Below, piece by piece: positions 42,247-53,972 of a stretch of 64,000 nt of DNA (its first letter is position 1; each line of letters starts with the position of its first letter). Under the pieces are notes generated by a model that searched no databases, was not told the DNA's origin, and saw nothing but the letters and a program-made list of their open reading frames with translations. This stretch comes from Helopsaltes ochotensis (Eukaryota > Chordata > Aves > Passeriformes > Locustellidae), in the NCBI GenBank assembly GCA_013400155.1, contig VXBM01000041.1, positions 2,065,138-2,129,137 of the forward strand, in the 5' to 3' direction. A program made the translations under genes and the position numbers.

Positions 42247-42275
42247 TAAATTGCATTGCTTATCAATGCAATTTA
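42247..42275. repeat. Perfect inverted repeat (12-bp arms, 5-base loop)
   Basis: TAAATTGCATTG (42247-42258), loop CTTAT, then CAATGCAATTTA (42264-42275), an exact reverse complement. In RNA a further U-G pair extends the stem by one. No function is known to me. Confidence 0.85.
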
Positions 42276-45200
42276 GTGTAACATTAAAGCTTGGAAACTA
42301 TTACAAAGCAAATTCAGTTTTTCTTAATTAGAGGAAAACTTCTGAACTTCCAGAGTTTGATTAACAATATATTAATAGTTTCTAAGCTTTATTTATATCT
42401 GTTAGGCTATTTTATCTGTTTAATGTAAAGCCATAGTGACTGACAAAATGGACTTGAAAGCTTGTTATCAGGGGCATCAGACCATTATTTGAATAAGAGT
42501 TGAGCTTACCTGTTTCAAAGAGATGTTAAGTGGGATGGAAGAGGTGTGCAAAGAGTTAAACTCTCACATAATATACTTATTACTGAGCCAATCACTGGCT
42601 GTTGGAAAACCAAATGGATGGGTGATTTTTTTTTTATTGGAAGAGTGGTGTACCATGATTTCATTACTGATGATTACATTTTCGTTTAGCAGAAGCTCAA
42701 CCAATTCAGGTTCTGTTCATTGAATTTTAGTTTAAATAACTGTGGGATGGATTCCCTGTCATTGGGAGATTTTTGGCTTTTTCAATTTGGAAAAATCTTT
42801 GGAACAATTCGTACACAAGCTAACAAGAAAAAAACTCAAACTAAGACATCTTTCAAAGATAACTCACTCCCACCCTAGTTAAAGGTGCATCAGTGTAACA
42901 AAAGATAATATGAAACTCTGTGTGGAATTTCTGGAATTTGAGTTAAGTACTTTCATCTGTTAGGTGGCAAGATTAGATGATGTGTTGTTCATTCTGACCA
43001 TCAAGGGTGGTTTGATTTGTATTGATTTACTGATTTAAGAAAAGGACATGTACTTTTCAGAAAGACTCACTTAAGGAGTTTTTTTTTTTCCTATGTAAGC
43101 TGGAGAGGGGAGAAAAAATAAGGGCTTGAACAGAGCTCAGGCTGAAAAGCCATTGCATTTTCTTCTTATTTCCACTGTGTGGGCTAAGGCTTGAGGCCAA
43201 GAGTTTGCCAAAACTATTTTTAATAGTGAATTGGGGTCTGACATGACTTAGAAAATAATGTGGTAGGAATGAAATAAATTTAAATACTATCTTCCCCTCT
43301 AGAAACTACTGTTTACTTTTATCTAATGAGTATCTTGTTTTTTTTAGTGTACTTGCAATGCCACTTTGCTTTCAGTTCCTTGGGATGAATGAAAACTCAG
43401 TGTAGCATTTTAAGAAAGAAACTGAAACTATCTTATTTCATTGTCAGTGTGAGGATAAAAATGTTTCCCCCTATAAGCTTGAAAATCGTGTGGTAGCAGC
43501 TATGTGTATGATGTGGAGGTGTTTCCTGTCAAATATTAAAGAATAAGCAGTGGGAGTTGCTGTTTGCATTCACTGGATTTGTACTCTTTGCCAGTGAAAA
43601 CCTTTTTGAATTGAGGACTGATAAAATGGTGTGTAGGGTAGGGATGAGAGAAACCTCCTCACTTGAGCATCCTCAAATCTTGATTGTAATAATCACCTGT
43701 TCTTATATGGTGGGAACAACTTATGATCAGGAATTGTTTAAGATGCTCTCACATAGCTAAACACAAACTTTGGTTTGGGCTTGAAAACCATGGCAGTTTG
43801 GAGTTGTTTTGTGAGGTGGGTCCTTTGTGTTAGAAATGCAGAAAAACAATGAAGAGTGAGTGATTTGGTGTTAGATGAATTCAAAGTAAACATACTCAGA
43901 AATGAGAGGGTATTAAATGTGTTTTCTCTGATCATTATCTGACTGCCCTAAACGCAGGATGGCAAAGGCATGTTTCATCCAGTAAAAAGCAGTCGAGCTG
44001 TAACAAGCACCAAGTGATGAACGCTGTGCAGTAACTGCCAAGAAGACCCGTGTGACCCAGCTGACTGGAGTGCATGGGAAAAGGGCTGTCTGGAGGAGGC
44101 TTTTCTTAAAAAGTCTTAAATTCCAAGACTTGAACTAATGTTTTCCATGAATCCCTTGGGAATACTTGTAAATCAGATGATGGGATGCAGTTGGATGCCT
44201 AACTGTGAATGACACTAGTTTACAGGGATTTTCTGGCTCTTTTCCAGATGCTGCTGCTTTCTGTGCCTTTGACCATGTATGGACACATCTATTTAGATTA
44301 GAAAAATGTAATTTTGCAGAGGCTTTGTGGCAGGATCTTCATCTACTGTTTCCTACCAGTAGAATCTACTGCTGATGATATATCCTGGATGTGGTCTAGT
44401 TGTCCACAGCACAAGTGTAGGACATTTAATTCATCAGCTAATGTTTCTTGTTCTGTAGGTTTGTGAAAACTCTGCTCTGATAGCAAGATACCTACATGAA
44501 TTTATGAAAAGTAAGAAAAAAATTTAAATCCTCACCATCCAGTTGGCACTCTGCAGAGATTCAGTTGCTGCAAACCTTTTGTCAGAAGGTGACTTCACAA
44601 ATTCAGCCACACTTAGATTTTACAAGCATGCAGAATCAGGGAAAATGTTTGGCATGACATTTCTGAGGATCTCCTGACCTTTCTTTTCCTTTGTTATAAA
44701 CATACGTTCAAAATAATGTTTTATTAATTGCTTCTTTTGTAAAAGCATTCTGCCATGAGCTCATAATAATTTAATGGTTCTTGCTTGGAATTTTTGTGCT
44801 GGAGAATAAAGCTGATACCTTGTAGCTCTTGGCAAGAGTACATCTCTTAACATTATCATCTCTAGTATTTTGCAAGTGTTGTGGGTTTCTTATACTTGCA
44901 GGGAGTTTGGTAATAGGAGGCCTGTGTGGTTACTATATGCAAGATAGCCAAAAGTATGCAAGGAATCAGCAGTTAATCTCTTGTGTGCTAAAGCTTGTGA
45001 GTAGTAAACTCTTGGCTGAGTTGACTGTAGCAGGGGATTACTGTTTTGGGTTCTGGTATCAATTGTGTACAAAAACATTGCTTGACAGAGCTCTTGAGGA
45101 TGGGGGAAATACACTGACCATAATTAAAACGTACGTTTCTAAAGCAGTGCATGTGTTCCTAGGTTCTCATGGCTTTCAGCTACACGCTTCTAGAAGAAGG

Positions 45201-45329
45201 AGAGTTGTATAGTTTGTGAAGGAGTAACTTGGTGGTGACTTAGGCTGGTGTGTGTAGTTTTATTTGGTTGGTTTTAATTCCTGGTTTTTGACACATCTCT
45301 AACCTTGCAGTAAAGGCCTGTTAATGTTG

Positions 45330-45387
45330 GAGTTGGAATTGGGTGGACTTGAAGTCCTGCCCAACCTGGATACTTCTGTGACTAGTG
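45330..45387 (+). mobile_element. Probable CR1 3' tail fragment
   Basis: GTTGGAGTTGGAATTGGGTGGACTTGAAG followed by a CCCAACCTGG-like stretch and ACTTCTGTGACT resembles the last 60 or so bases of CR1 (the GGTTGGAACTAGATGATCTT part, then CCAACCCA and the ATTCTGTGATTCT tail), with many changes. The match is weak enough to be wrong. Confidence 0.5.
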
Positions 45388-46659
45388 TCCTGGTAGCCAC
45401 TAACTCTTTGAGAACTAGCAGCGAAAGGGACTGATCCGACTTGGGTAGGATCTCTGCTGATGAGTAGATAAAAACAGCATTCTGCATACTCAGAGATTAA
45501 ATATGAAACTTTCTTTGTAGGTAGTTACTGTTTTCTGTGATTCTGGATATTTTCTGAATCAGTGTTTCGCTTGTGCAAGAGGGATTTAGTTTGACTTTCT
45601 GCAGTGTTAGTTTATCTTGTGGATTTACATTGCATCACATACATAAGTAGTGGTTGCAGAGCGTTTGCAACAATTTTCAGGTGTGGCTGTGAGAGTCTGT
45701 TTCACTTGTAGAATAATTAGGGATGTGCAAGATCTTAAAAAGCATTAATATGATATTTCTCAAATCTTGAACTGGACAAGAAACTATCCAGGTAGGGTTT
45801 ATTATAAATAGAACTTCCTTTTCTCTGTGCAGTTAGGGTTTGTGAGGCTTGAGGAATGTTAAGCAATCAGCAACAAGGTGGCATCACCTCGAGTCTGCCA
45901 GCTCTCGTGTGGTTCTGGATAAATGGCTTATATGGCTGATTTCTTGAATCCATAACTAGAAAACAGCGTCACTAGTGATTTAATAGGAGTTGTTTCAATA
46001 TCAGGGAAAAAAAGGATCATTAAATGTCTGAGGAATTGGAAAGAAGCCAACACGAATTTGTCATTTCATACTGCTGTGCATGTCACTGATAGGACAGTGG
46101 TATACAGCACTTTCCTAGGCATCATTATTGACATTGGCAATATCAATAATTACTGAAATATTAGTAAGAGGAAGGAGGTAGCAGTCTGTGTGCTGCTTAG
46201 CCTAGTTCTTCTCTGTCATGACATGCTTAATCTGTTTGATGACATGTTCACTGCAAGCTGCCTGAGCTGTGCTGTGGATGGGTGGTCACAACTGGAGGCA
46301 TGAACTCCCACACCCAGATCTTGCATCATTCCTTGTGCTGATGCAGTTGCCTTCTGAGGCTGGTTTCCATCAGTGACTTGAGCTAAAGGAACCCAATCCA
46401 TTATAGTCGCATGAGGTCTAGCTCAGCAGATGGCAGCCAGATTGTGTTACTTTCCAATATAATTCTGTTTGTAATAGGAAACCATCACTTTGTGATTCCA
46501 TTCCCAACCATTATGCTAACTGATGAATAAATGTATTCTTAAAAATACATTAACTGGACTAGAAGTGTCTTAAGATGCTTGTGGGCAGGATTAGTTTTGA
46601 AAAGTGTCATTTTCTTTGAAGTTTGCAACTTTATCAAGTCTAATGCCTGGTTAAGGTTT

Positions 46660-46677
46660 TTCCTGATTAATCAGGAA
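46660..46677. repeat. 18-bp perfect palindrome
   Basis: TTCCTGATTAATCAGGAA is its own reverse complement. The core TGATTAATCA contains two head-to-head homeodomain-type ATTA/TAAT half sites. It lies about 260 bases before the next coding exon. Binding is untested. Confidence 0.85.
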
Positions 46678-46936
46678 TTTAAATATTAAGATAGCTCATA
46701 TACTTAGAGGGTTCTTTTATCACTGACTTTATTTCAATAATGACCTTTTCCTTAAAGAAATTATTCATTATTGTAAAATGATTGGGACTTTATAAGCAAA
46801 ACACAGACACAGTGTACCTCTGAAGCAGAAATGTTAGCAGTTCTTTGACAGACTTCATATTCATTGCGTACTTTTCCCAGTGTTTGATAGGTGAATAAAC
46901 TGCTAAAAATTTCATCTTGCTGTATTCCTTTTGCAG

Positions 46937-47037
46937 GTTGAGCAGTCAAAAGTTTTAATCAAAGAAGGTGGTGTTCAGTTACTACTTACAATAGTTGACA
47001 CACCAGGATTTGGAGATGCTGTGGATAATAGTAATTG
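46937..47037 (+). CDS. SEPTIN7: Septin-7 coding exon: switch II / G3 (residues 71-103)
   Basis: The exon is 101 nt after CCTTTTGCAG and before GTAAGA, phase 0 in and phase 2 out. It encodes [14 protein letters not shown], the beta hairpin of the G domain, then the strand LLLTIV and the G3 motif DTPG (bases 46997-47008, residues 91-94), followed by FGDAVDNSN. The Asp and Gly of DTPG contact magnesium and the gamma-phosphate. GFGD and the residues after it form switch II and the start of the septin trans-loop region that reaches across the G interface to the partner septin. No deviation from the known protein is seen. Confidence 0.98.
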
Positions 47038-47634
47038 GTAAGACATTATTTGTATGTTCTCCCATGATAGTTCTGCACTGCATTTTGTGTATGTGTGAGA
47101 TACAATACGTTTTGACATATTTTAAAATGTAGGCTTCAATATTCAGTTAAAATACAGTTTTAAGCACTTCATTTAGCTGAAAACTTCTAACTACTGTAAT
47201 TCCAAGTACCTTTATGACTTGATTGAAGTGCTGTCAGCCTTTCCCCTTAAAACTGAATGGTGCATTTGGCTCTTTATCCACATGTGCAGTGTGCAGAACC
47301 ATTTTCTGTGCTGTCACAAGATGTGATCAGTGAAGCGTATTCTTTTAGCTACTGTTCTTAAGTATTCTGTTTGATGCTTTTACAAAAGGTGATTGTGTTT
47401 GAAAGGTTTCTTCAGTGGACTCACAAACTGTATCTTCAGAACTATGTAACTCAATTTTAGGTCGAAGAGTTGGTCAATTGTAGTGTTGAAGTATCTTAAT
47501 TAAGAAAAAAGTAAATGAAAAGCAAAAAAATCCACTCCAAGCTGTGGGGAAATTGTGAACATCTATATCTTAGATATATGTTTCTTTATGTAAATAATGT
47601 AACTTACAGGTTTTTATTCATGTAATCTCTGCAG
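47038..47634 (+). other. SEPTIN7: SEPTIN7 intron (597 nt, phase 2)
   Basis: The shortest intron in the window, from GTAAGA to TAATCTCTGCAG. AT-rich, with no feature recognised. Confidence 0.95.
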
Positions 47635-47769
47635 CTGGCAGCCAGTTATTGACTACATTGACAGTAAATTTGAGGACTACCTGAATGCAGAATCTCGAGT
47701 GAACAGACGCCAGATGCCAGATAATAGAGTGCAGTGTTGTTTATACTTCATTGCTCCTTCAGGACATGG
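47635..47769 (+). CDS. SEPTIN7: Septin-7 coding exon: central G domain (residues 104-148)
   Basis: The exon is 135 nt, phase 2 at both ends, so skipping it would keep the frame but remove 45 residues. With the two bases from the previous exon it encodes [20 protein letters not shown], then [20 protein letters not shown] and APSGH. This covers the helix after switch II, the basic [10 protein letters not shown] loop and the strand CCLYFI of the G domain. The sequence agrees with septin-7. The downstream donor is GTTTGT, the weakest in the gene because position +3 is T and not a purine. Confidence 0.97.
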
Positions 47770-50697
47770 GTTTGTATTAGTGCAATTTTTCATTCTCTCT
47801 TATCTCAGATAAATATCCAAATTTGTCAATCTAAGTTCCAAGATGGATTTTCTTAATGGCCTGTAGCTCATGCTTAATTTCAAAGATGAGTTTACTTTGG
47901 CTTGTCAAACATTAGCAAGCCAAACACCAGAAAATATGATTGCGCATTAATTACATAACAAGAGAAATAGAATTCTAGCAATAACAAATGCAAAGACATT
48001 CACAGGTGCCAGGTCTGTTGTGATCTGTGTCTTTAGATCACATTAGGAGAAACTGGTTCACATGTCAAGCAACAGGCTTTTTCCATTCTTCCTCCCTCCC
48101 ATTAATATAAATTGAGGACGGGAAGTTTCATGCATGCCGTAATTCACTTGGTGTGTAGTATTTTGTTTATTGGCAATTCCAGAATAGGCATTGCAGATTT
48201 TTTTTAGTTATTATGTTATCTTCCATCCCTGCTTAGTTTTTACTTGATCAGACTTCTATCTAGTGGTAGACAGGGAGAACTGCATTTCCAGGGTGTATTA
48301 GGTACAGATTAACTATCTGAAACTGGTTGTGTATCTTTTTATCATGGTATCATGATTAAATTTGTCAGAGATTCTTGAGTTATACCTTCAAAACCCAAAG
48401 GAGGCAAAGATAAGCCTGTTATATTGTGTAGGTCAAAAGTAGTAAAACTTGTTGAAGGGAGTGAAGGAATTTAAAGAATATTCCTCAGGCAGTAAAAAAT
48501 GCCAGCTATTATACTTAGCTTCTATAGCTAGAATTGGAATGGGTCTAATAATTTTGAACTGTACAGATACTTCCAAATATGGAAAGAAATGTCAGAGGGT
48601 GGAGTTTTCCTTATGTAGACTTGCCTTTATTAAGTATTTTGTTGTTGTTCAACAACACCTTTGTAATGCCAGTTTTGCTCAACATGCATGTCAGTTTTAA
48701 ATGCAAACACTTGAATTCTTGACACACTGTTTTACTTGTGTGCAAAATACAAAGTGCAATTTAAATAAAGGGAAGATGACTCCTTGCGCTAGTTAGTCGT
48801 TTCTGAGCTAATTTTCAGATTCTTCTAAAAACATGTCTTCCCTCCACACCCCCATGTCTGTTAGAACTTCCTAAATCAGTGGGAGGTACAAATTGTTTAT
48901 AAGGAAAAAGAAAAGTAACGTTTCTGATGGATTAAGATTTGGTCACTAAATTTGTGAGGCTTAAAGCTGTAAAAGTATATTCCTTGTACAGGTATTTCGT
49001 GTTATTTTTAGGGGAGAAAAAGGTGTAAAATTATGCTAGGTTTGCATACTGTTTTTCAGTTCCTGGGATCAATGCTTAGAATTGTCATCTAAGTAAGGAA
49101 ATTAATGAAGAAAATTGGTGCTGCTTTTAGCATTCATTTCCTCTTTTAAGATGCTGCCCTCTGAAGGGACAGAGCTCACTTCCGACCTGGTTTTTGTGGT
49201 AATGCAATCTTTGCTCCTGTTTCCTGTGCAGACAGCAGCACATCTAACCCACCAAGTAGTGTCCTCTTTGCTCCTAATGCATGATTGTATTTACATTGAA
49301 TTAAAGCATTTGTAGGTGAACTTCCTTCTACTGGTCCTCTTAATACATTTGTAAAAACCTGATTTAGAAATTCAGAAATTAAAAAACCCCAACAGTTAAA
49401 GTCCTTCCATTTAATGCATCCCACCATTTTTAGCTAGTATTCCCATACACACCTGAAATGATTGAATCAATTTCTGTGGAAGCAGAGGGAGAGAGTGGAG
49501 GGGCAGGAGAAGCCTTCAGGGAAGTGGGATGGGGTGATGATTGAATTCACCATCTTTCTGCAATTTTGGTATTTTTATGAAAAGCATTCCTGCTTCAGTC
49601 TCCACTGTAAACTCTCATGTCCATAGGTGAGCAGATCTTGTGAATTACTCTGCTTTGGCAGCTGCCCTTCAACCCAGCGTTGCTGCCCTAGGTAGCTTTT
49701 TGAAGCAAATAGAGGGAGGAAGGCATATTAAGGTGAACGGATAACCAAGAAAGTGCTTATAATATGGATGTGCTTTAAAATTAACTATTTAATGGACACA
49801 TTTTGAGAACTGGTGAAATCAGTGACAGATAGAAAATATTAAAATGAAGTTAAATATGTATTCTTAAACATTTTTTTCATTCTTTTATGGTTTTCAGAAA
49901 TTTCAGTACCAAATGAATGTGGTTTTAATGTTCCTAATACTAATTAGTTTTAGATGAAGAATAATCTTGTTAAATCCTCTAAGTGAATCCTTTAAGCCTG
50001 ACTAAACTTGTTCTCATTAATGCATCAAAACCTCTCTAGTTTTACTTCAGGAAACAGGAAATACTGACCACTTTGATCCGCACAGATGGTGAAGATACTG
50101 CCACACAGCCACCTTATACCATTATGATGGCTTAGTTTTTGTCACTGTCATCCACTTTCATAACTGTCTTTTTGTTTTACATACCAATTTAGAGATATTT
50201 CTAATTCACTTTTATATAGGCCACAGAGGTTGCCATCTTCAGCAATCTTAAGGACTTACAAAAAAAAAAAGTCTCCTAGCCAACCCTCCAGAAGATGCAT
50301 ACAGAGACATGGCTTTCAGAACCTGCAACTGTATGTGTGAACAGAACATAATTCACAGCTGTGAGCTCTTATCAGTCAGGCTTTAAGTGGGCTTATCTTC
50401 CAGCTAATAACACAAACTTTACTACCTTCATAGGAGAGTTCTTAATCTCTTGTTTAAATGAGTGTACTTTCAGCTAGCAGAAGACTCATGACTGCTAGTA
50501 ATATTAACTTACCACTTACTCCTCTTGTATTATACAATTTAGAGGATTTCCTGTAATAATTGCAGGTAGCCTTTTCATGTTCAGTCATCTGTCATTCATA
50601 AATCAGTGTCTTAAGAGTAGCTGTCAGAACAAATCTCATAATTTGTACAATCTCATTTAATTAATATAAATTTCAAAGCCCTAATGCTGTATTTCAG
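47770..50697 (+). other. SEPTIN7: SEPTIN7 intron (2.9 kb, phase 2)
   Basis: GTTTGT donor and GTATTTCAG acceptor. AT-rich sequence with a short A run near 50260. I see no gene or mobile element in it. Confidence 0.93.
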
Positions 50698-50815
50698 ACT
50701 TAAGCCCTTGGATATAGAGTTTATGAAGCGCCTGCATGAAAAAGTGAATATCATTCCACTTATTGCCAAAGCAGACACACTTACACCCGAAGAATGCCAA
50801 CAATTTAAAAAACAG
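50698..50815 (+). CDS. SEPTIN7: Septin-7 coding exon: G4 motif (residues 149-188)
   Basis: The exon is 118 nt, phase 2 in and phase 0 out, between TATTTCAG and GTGAGT. It encodes GLKPLDIEFMKRLHEKV, then NIIPLIAKADTLTPEECQQF and KKQ. AKAD (bases 50765-50776, residues 172-175) is the septin form of the G4 motif, whose Asp recognises the guanine base and gives GTP specificity. GLKPLDIEFMKRL is the septin-specific helix region before it. The segment agrees with septin-7. Confidence 0.98.
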
Positions 50816-52554
50816 GTGAGTTGGAAAATTAATATTTACAACATAGGATAATTTAGTAAGTTGATCCCTGTGGAAATTGTGAGATTTAACTTACATGCAA
50901 AGTTTAAACCCTGAAGCAATAACTTGAGACAGCAAAACTAAGTAATTTATATCTCTAGATTTAATTATAATTCTTGGTGAAATAATCTTGTTTCTGTCCT
51001 CAGGGGAAGATGTTTCAAGTATAGTATGTTTCCTGGCAAGTGAAATAATTCACTGCTGAGATAAAAATCAGTAAGGGAGGAAAGACGCTTTCAAGATTTA
51101 GGTGCTTAACAGAAGTGTGTTGAGAAAAAGAAGGTATTCAACAGTATCACAGTATTACTGATTGCATTGTGGTATCCACTTGTGTTGATGCACTGTAATT
51201 ATTAAAGATACCTCAGGTTTTAGATGAGAATCTAAACAGTATCTAAACAGTAAGGCTGTCACTCTTGGGTGTGGTAATGCATTTTAAAGATGGTGAGATA
51301 AATCTAACATTGATACAACTGATACAGTGTCTTTGTATTTGTAGAATATATTTGCTGTGAGTGTCTACAAGTGGTTTATGTTTTATTTTCAGCTACATGA
51401 TCAGAGTAGAACAGTTAAGGTATTGTGTAGTTGTAGTATTGTGTGAAGAGGACAAGGACAACCCAGAACAAAGCAGGCATGAAGTTTGTTTTATCAAACT
51501 CTGACCAGTTGTAGTTTAGAAGAACACGGAGCTCTGAAAAGGAGGTGACATTAAGAGGTGTTGTGTGTAAAACTCTTGATTTAATTAGACAAGATTAAAA
51601 ATGAGATTACAAAATGAAAGGAAAAATAGTAGAACACAGAATATTCTAAATATATGTGCAGCTTTATCAATGAGTGGATATTAAATAGGGGAGAGTTTCC
51701 AAAACCAAACTTTGAAAATAAGTCCTTGATTTGGAAACTTAACTTCGCTTAAGACTGCAAACCCGTGAGCCAGAAATATTCCCCAGGGCTCTGCAGTGCA
51801 GCTGTCAGCTAAATGGTCTAATATTTTTCCGTTCTAAAATTCTGCAAAACTAATCAGCTTGTTTTTAAAAATACCCTTCAGACAAATAGAGCATCAAAAC
51901 AGGACAGTGGCTTTTTTGATGACACTCTCAGTTATTTTTAAATTTTCATTTTTGCTTGCAAATGTTTCTCAACACTACTGACTGCTACAGTTAGTGCATC
52001 AGTCACAAGCTCTATTGAAATAGGCAGGTGATCCTGCTTCAAGCAACTGATGCTCAGGTATGCTAGAAACAAAAAACGAGTGACAGCAGTAGCCGTTGTG
52101 GGAACTCAGAGGGATAAAGAGTGCTTGCAATTATCTATTCAAGTATCTGGGCTTTTTAAGGGATCCAATTGCAAGACTGGTCTGACAATTTGTTGCATTA
52201 GGTTTTGCACCTAATTCTATGCAGGCAGAATTCCCATTAGAGTAAACCTCTTGTTTTTCCTGTTGTAGAAAACTGGTATTAATTTTTGCTGTCTTGTGTG
52301 GTGGATAACATTCTGGTAGCTGGGAGGCTCTAGCTCTGATTTTGTCTTCTCTTGGGTGAGGAGAGATGGTCACAGTCTGAACCTCCTGGGGTCACCTGAG
52401 GGTGTTAAACATGTGCAAGTTTTATGTTGTAATTTAAGTCATCTTAATCTAAAGGATTTTACTTATCTAACAAAAGGAGGAGAACCAGACTGCAGCAAAA
52501 ATCAGGTTTTTATAAAGCATGAAATCCTCAAACAAATAATAATTTTGTTTCTAG
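50816..52554 (+). other. SEPTIN7: SEPTIN7 intron (1.7 kb, phase 0)
   Basis: GTGAGT donor and TTTGTTTCTAG acceptor. It holds an 11-base tandem duplication at 51230-51251. No gene recognised. Confidence 0.95.
51230..51251. repeat. Tandem duplication, 2 x 11 bp
   Basis: ATCTAAACAGT occurs twice back to back. This is a simple local duplication, probably from replication slippage. Confidence 0.9.
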
Positions 52555-52647
52555 ATAATGAAAGAAATCCAAGAACACAAAATTAAAATATATGAATTTC
52601 CAGAAACAGATGATGAAGAGGAAAATAAGCTTGTTAAAAAGATAAAG
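52555..52647 (+). CDS. SEPTIN7: Septin-7 coding exon: helix and acidic loop (residues 189-219)
   Basis: The exon is 93 nt, phase 0 at both ends, between TTTCTAG and GTAAAC, so it is symmetric and could be skipped without a frameshift. It encodes [20 protein letters not shown] and then [11 protein letters not shown]. The first half is the amphipathic helix after G4 and the strand KIYEFP. The run DDEEE is the acidic loop found at this place in SEPT7, followed by the basic LVKKIK. The agreement with septin-7 is complete as far as I remember it. Confidence 0.98.
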
Positions 52648-53875
52648 GTAAACTAATTTTCTTTTGAAAAAGTCCTTATGGAGGGGCAAGAGGGGTTGAA
52701 TTTGAAAAATGTTCTGTCTTTAACAAAGTGTCCACCAATGTTCAGAAGATAGAAATCAGATGTAAAGCTGTCCTAAGGGTCAGTGTTCTTTATCAGAAGC
52801 AGTGAATGACATTATTAAGTCATCTGTCTTAGTCCTTCAAAGGCTAAAATTCAGAACAAGAGCACTAGATCACATGTTCAGTAACGAATTCTTAAAGATC
52901 ACTTTTTAAAATTCATCCTTCTTTGACTTGTATCCACCCTTCACAGCCTACCACGGGTTTTTTTTGGTTCTGAGCTTTGAAGGTGGCAAGGGTTGTCTTT
53001 CAGACAGAGGTGTGCAGTGGCATGAAGTGTGTGCATTACAGCTAATAGCTCTCTGGCTGATTGATACACTGAAACCTTAATGGAGATAAATGACTAAGAA
53101 AATCAAAAGGACTGTCAGGCTATTGAAAGGCTTTTTCTTAGTTTACTTAGGTTTTCAGTTTGTTCTTTCATGTTGGAATCCATGTTGTGTATGTTTCTTG
53201 AGCCTTGCTTCCGTTTGTTTAGTAGCTATAACAACTTATAAGAACTTCTAAATTTTTTTGTGACTGGGGAAATCTCCTAGGATAGATAAACACAAATGGG
53301 ACAAAAAATGGAAGATATTCTGGGACTAAGCCTAGAGAAGAGCAGAATAAAAGCAAAGACAAAAGTGAAAAATACTGAGCTTTGTACTCTGTCCCTTTCT
53401 GCCCCTTGAAGCTGCTCTTGGCTGCTTTGTTGCTTATTACACTGGAGACATTCTCGGTTCAGCTGAAAACAAGAACTTGACATAGTTTTTTGCCAAACCT
53501 TTGAAAACTGGGTAAGAGATCCAGTCAAAGTAACAGCCCTTGTAGCCAGTGGGTATATGACTTGATAAATAATTTTGCAGTTGAGTAAATAGGAAATGGT
53601 TTACCTCTTGCTTAGCTCACTAAGTAACAGTAATGTCTGTTCCTTAACTAGATTTACAGAATCCAGCAGCATAAGGAATTCAGAAGGAGTGTGTGTATAT
53701 ATAAAGTCATTAAACTGGGCAGAGGTCAATAAACATCACTATTCTTGCACTTTTGGCTTAGCTGCATTGCAGTGTTGCAGCACTGACCTAGCTTACATCA
53801 AGTTGATACATGGGCATGCTTTCAGTATCTTTTGGCAGCAAATTTTGATTTTTAAAGTCGTACTTTATCTTGTAG
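52648..53875 (+). other. SEPTIN7: SEPTIN7 intron (1.2 kb, phase 0)
   Basis: GTAAAC donor and ATCTTGTAG acceptor. AT-rich, nothing recognised. Confidence 0.95.
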
Positions 53876-53972
53876 GACCGTTTACCTCTTGCTGTGGTAG
53901 GTAGTAATACGATCATTGAAGTCAACGGCAAGAGAGTTAGAGGAAGGCAGTACCCATGGGGTGTTGCAGAAG
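53876..53972 (+). CDS. SEPTIN7: Septin-7 coding exon: G5 region and septin unique element start (residues 220-251)
   Basis: The exon is 97 nt, phase 0 in and phase 1 out, between TTGTAG and GTAAGG. It encodes [20 protein letters not shown] and [18 protein letters not shown] is the strand and turn that septins use in place of a classical G5 motif. The GRQYPWG stretch (about residues 242-248) begins the septin unique element, a family-specific segment of roughly 50 residues that forms the beta-meander at the NC interface. The segment agrees with septin-7. Confidence 0.98.

Larger units (their letters stand above)
40978..46936 (+). other. SEPTIN7: SEPTIN7 intron (6.0 kb, phase 0)
   Basis: GTATGT donor and CTTTTGCAG acceptor. 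It holds an inverted repeat (42247-42275), a possible cryptic exon (44459-44510), a probable CR1 tail fragment (about 45330-45387) and an 18-bp palindrome (46660-46677). Otherwise it is AT-rich with no gene recognised. Confidence 0.95.

Noticed and set aside
44829..45212. + strand open frame of 127 codons
   Set aside because: No domain recognised and it lies within a GT-AG intron of SEPTIN7.
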